From positions 434,001 to 498,000 of the forward strand of contig NZ_NWBU01000004.1 in assembly GCF_003050615.1 (NCBI RefSeq): a stretch of 64,000 bases of DNA. The letters run 5' to 3'. Below are positions 62,201 to 64,000 of this stretch, piece by piece. Position numbers and translations under genes: made by a program. The notes beneath the pieces are model-generated. The model saw only the letters and a program-made list of their open reading frames with translations, was not told the origin of the DNA and did no database searches. Source of the stretch: Sphingomonas oleivorans (lineage in GTDB: Bacteria; Pseudomonadota; Alphaproteobacteria; Sphingomonadales; Sphingomonadaceae). Each line of letters starts with the position of its first letter. Positions within the stretch are counted from its first letter, which is position 1.

Positions 62201-64000
62201 TCAGCGGGCGACATCCTCCCCATCGGGCACGCCTGCCAGCTCGGCCAACCATGGCCGCGCCGTGCCGTCCGATGGGGCGCGCCAGTCGCCGCGCGGGGAG
62301 AGGCTGCCGCCGGCCGAGACCTTGGGCGCATTGGGGATGGCGGACCGCTTGAACTGGCTAGTCTGGAAGAAGCGGAACAGGAACTCGCCCAGCCAACGCC
62401 TGATCGTCGCCAGATCATAGGCGTTGCGCGCCTCCTCCGGCATGCCCGCCGGCCAGCGCCCCGCCGCCACATCCTTCCAGGCATGCCAGGCGAGGAAGGC
62501 GATCTTGGACGGCGGCAGGCCGTAGCGCACGACATAATGCAGGAAGAAGTCGTGCAGCTCATAAGGGCCGATCTTCGATTGCGTGCTCTGGATCGCGCCG
62601 TCGGCATCCGCCGGCACCAGTTCGGGCGAGATCTCGGTGCCGAGGATCGCGGTCAGCACCCGGTCCGTCTCGGCATCGAACTGGCCGGTCTGGACGCACC
62701 AGCGGATCAGATATTGGATCAGCGTCTTGGGCACTGCGGCATTGACCGCATAATGGCTCATCTGGTCGCCCACGCCATAGGTGCACCAGCCGAGCGCCAG
62801 CTCGGAAAGGTCGCCCGTGCCGACGACGAAGCCCTGCCGCTGATTGGCCAGGCGGAAGAGATAGTCGGTGCGCAGCCCCGCCTGCACATTTTCGAAGGTG
62901 ACGTCATAGACGGGCTCACCGCTTGCGAAGGGGTGGCCCATATCGGCAAGCATCTGGCGCGCGGCGGGGCGGATGTCGATTTCCGCGCCGGTCACGCCCA
63001 ATGCGCGCATCAGCGCCCAGGCATTGCCCTTGGTCTCCTCGCCCGTCGCGAAGCCCGGCATGGTGAAGCCCAATATCGCCGAACGCGCCATGCCGAGCCG
63101 GTCGCACGCCTTGGCCGCGACGATCAGCGCATGGGTGGAATCGAGCCCGCCCGACACGCCGATCACGAGATGTTTCGTGCCCGTCGCGGCGATACGCTTG
63201 GCGATCCCCTCCACCTGGATGTTGAACGCCTCATAGCAATCCTGATCGAGCTGCTCGGGCGTGTCGGGCACGAAGGGAAAGCGCCTGAGCGCCCGGTGCA
63301 AGCCCACATCCTCCATCGTCGGCCGATGCTCGAAGCGCACGCGTCGAAATGCCGTCTCGGGATGGCCCGCCACGGCCGCGCTGTCGTTGAACGTGCCGTT
63401 GCGCATCCGCTCCAGCCGCAGCCGCTGCACGTCGATATCGGCGACGATCATCCCCGGCTCGGTCGAGAAGCGGCGGGATTCTGCAATCGGCTCGCCCAGC
63501 TCATGGATCATCGCCTGCCCGTCCCAGGCGAGATCGGTGGTGCTCTCCCCCGGCCCCGCCGCCGAATAGATATAGGCCGCGACCGCGCGGAACGATTGCG
63601 ACGCGCAGAGCAAGGCCCGCTCGCGCGCCTTGCCGATGACGATGTTGGATGCCGATAGATTGCACAGGATCAGCGCACCCGCGAGCGCACCCATTGTGGA
63701 GGGCGGCGTCGGCGACCAATAATCCTCGCAAATCTCGGCATGGAAGACGAAGTCGGCAAGGTCGCTCGCCGCGAAGAGCAGGTCGGTGCCGAACGGCACG
63801 GTCTGCCCGGCCACCTCTATCTCCAGCCCGCGCAGGCCCGCGCCGGGGGCGAACCAGCGCTTCTCATAATATTCGCGATAATTGGGGAGATAGGCCTTTG
63901 GCACCACGCCCAATATGCGCCCCCGCGCGATCGCCAGCGCGGTATTATAGAGCCTGCCGTTGCGACGCAGCGGCGCGCCTACCAGCAGCACCGGCTTGAG
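62201..64000 (-). CDS. nadE: Glutamine-dependent NAD+ synthase (partial, N-terminus outside window)
   Basis: About 600 residues are visible of a two-domain NAD+ synthetase. The N-terminal glutaminase (nitrilase) domain shows the lysine in [19 protein letters not shown] and the nucleophile Cys in [10 protein letters not shown]. The C-terminal synthetase has the ATP loop [31 protein letters not shown] and the ITPE-like [10 protein letters not shown] region. It amidates nicotinate adenine dinucleotide to NAD+, using glutamine. The first part lies beyond the right edge. Together with nadV and nadM, the window covers two routes to NAD+. Confidence 0.95.
   Translation of the reverse strand, partial: LKPVLLVGAPLRRNGRLYNTALAIARGRILGVVPKAYLPNYREYYEKRWFAPGAGLRGLEIEVAGQTVPFGTDLLFAASDLADFVFHAEICEDYWSPTPPSTMGALAGALILCNLSASNIVIGKARERALLCASQSFRAVAAYIYSAAGPGESTTDLAWDGQAMIHELGEPIAESRRFSTEPGMIVADIDVQRLRLERMRNGTFNDSAAVAGHPETAFRRVRFEHRPTMEDVGLHRALRRFPFVPDTPEQLDQDCYEAFNIQVEGIAKRIAATGTKHLVIGVSGGLDSTHALIVAAKACDRLGMARSAILGFTMPGFATGEETKGNAWALMRALGVTGAEIDIRPAARQMLADMGHPFASGEPVYDVTFENVQAGLRTDYLFRLANQRQGFVVGTGDLSELALGWCTYGVGDQMSHYAVNAAVPKTLIQYLIRWCVQTGQFDAETDRVLTAILGTEISPELVPADADGAIQSTQSKIGPYELHDFFLHYVVRYGLPPSKIAFLAWHAWKDVAAGRWPAGMPEEARNAYDLATIRRWLGEFLFRFFQTSQFKRSAIPNAPKVSAGGSLSPRGDWRAPSDGTARPWLAELAGVPDGEDVAR

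Overview
High GC content, lowered only in a few intergenic gaps, and the gene set (MocR regulators, TonB/ExbB/ExbD-type energisers, S9 peptidases, DUF1285, SWIB proteins, GGAAC-N16/17-CGTT stress promoters) point to an alphaproteobacterium of the order Sphingomonadales (Sphingomonas, Rhizorhabdus or a close relative). I infer this from gene content and have not run a taxonomic search. Both edges cut genes: plsY at the left and nadE at the right. There are no rRNA operons, insertion sequences, phage genes or CRISPR arrays, and one tRNA-Arg(UCU).

Layout. 1-25 kb is mostly core. It holds plsY (partial), an ABM monooxygenase, a LysE exporter with a MocR regulator, a tonB-exbB-exbD-exbD operon, a folM-like/folB pair, a diguanylate cyclase, an S9 peptidase, a GcvA-like regulator, parC, a GGDEF-EAL protein, a coupled DUF1285-Nudix-cca operon, purC-purS-purQ, a GFA-family protein, a YhhQ-type transporter and the tRNA. 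25-39.5 kb looks accessory. LysR regulators sit beside small oxidoreductases and hydrolases, with a 1.1-kb gene-poor gap that carries two tandem sRNA-like units, an NAD salvage pair (nadV and nadM-Nudix), and an alpha/beta hydrolase-SDR-tautomerase operon. 39.6-47.7 kb is a catabolic/transport locus: porin, enoyl-CoA hydratase and CoA transferase on one strand, and MFS transporter, glycerate 2-kinase, GntR regulator and gamma-carbonic anhydrase on the other. Two 20-nt near-identical inverted operators lie in the divergent promoter region. 47.8-48.7 kb is a class A beta-lactamase with a Tat-type signal.

49.0-55.5 kb carries all six genes of the ebo (EDB) cluster in a split layout: eboD-eboE-eboC forward, eboF reverse, eboA-eboB forward. 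The family is linked in the literature to export of a metabolite or precursor to the periplasm, but its product here is unknown. 55.7-62.2 kb holds small proteins, a GNAT, a SWIB-domain protein and a GH130-GH13-GT4 operon. nadE follows.

Three sites fit the alphaproteobacterial general-stress (EcfG) consensus GGAAC-N16/17-CGTT exactly. They lie in front of the second sRNA-like unit, the GH130-GH13-GT4 operon and a small hydrophilic protein gene, which suggests a local group of general-stress-response genes. The points most worth follow-up are the tandem sRNAs, the split ebo cluster and the stress-driven glycan operon.
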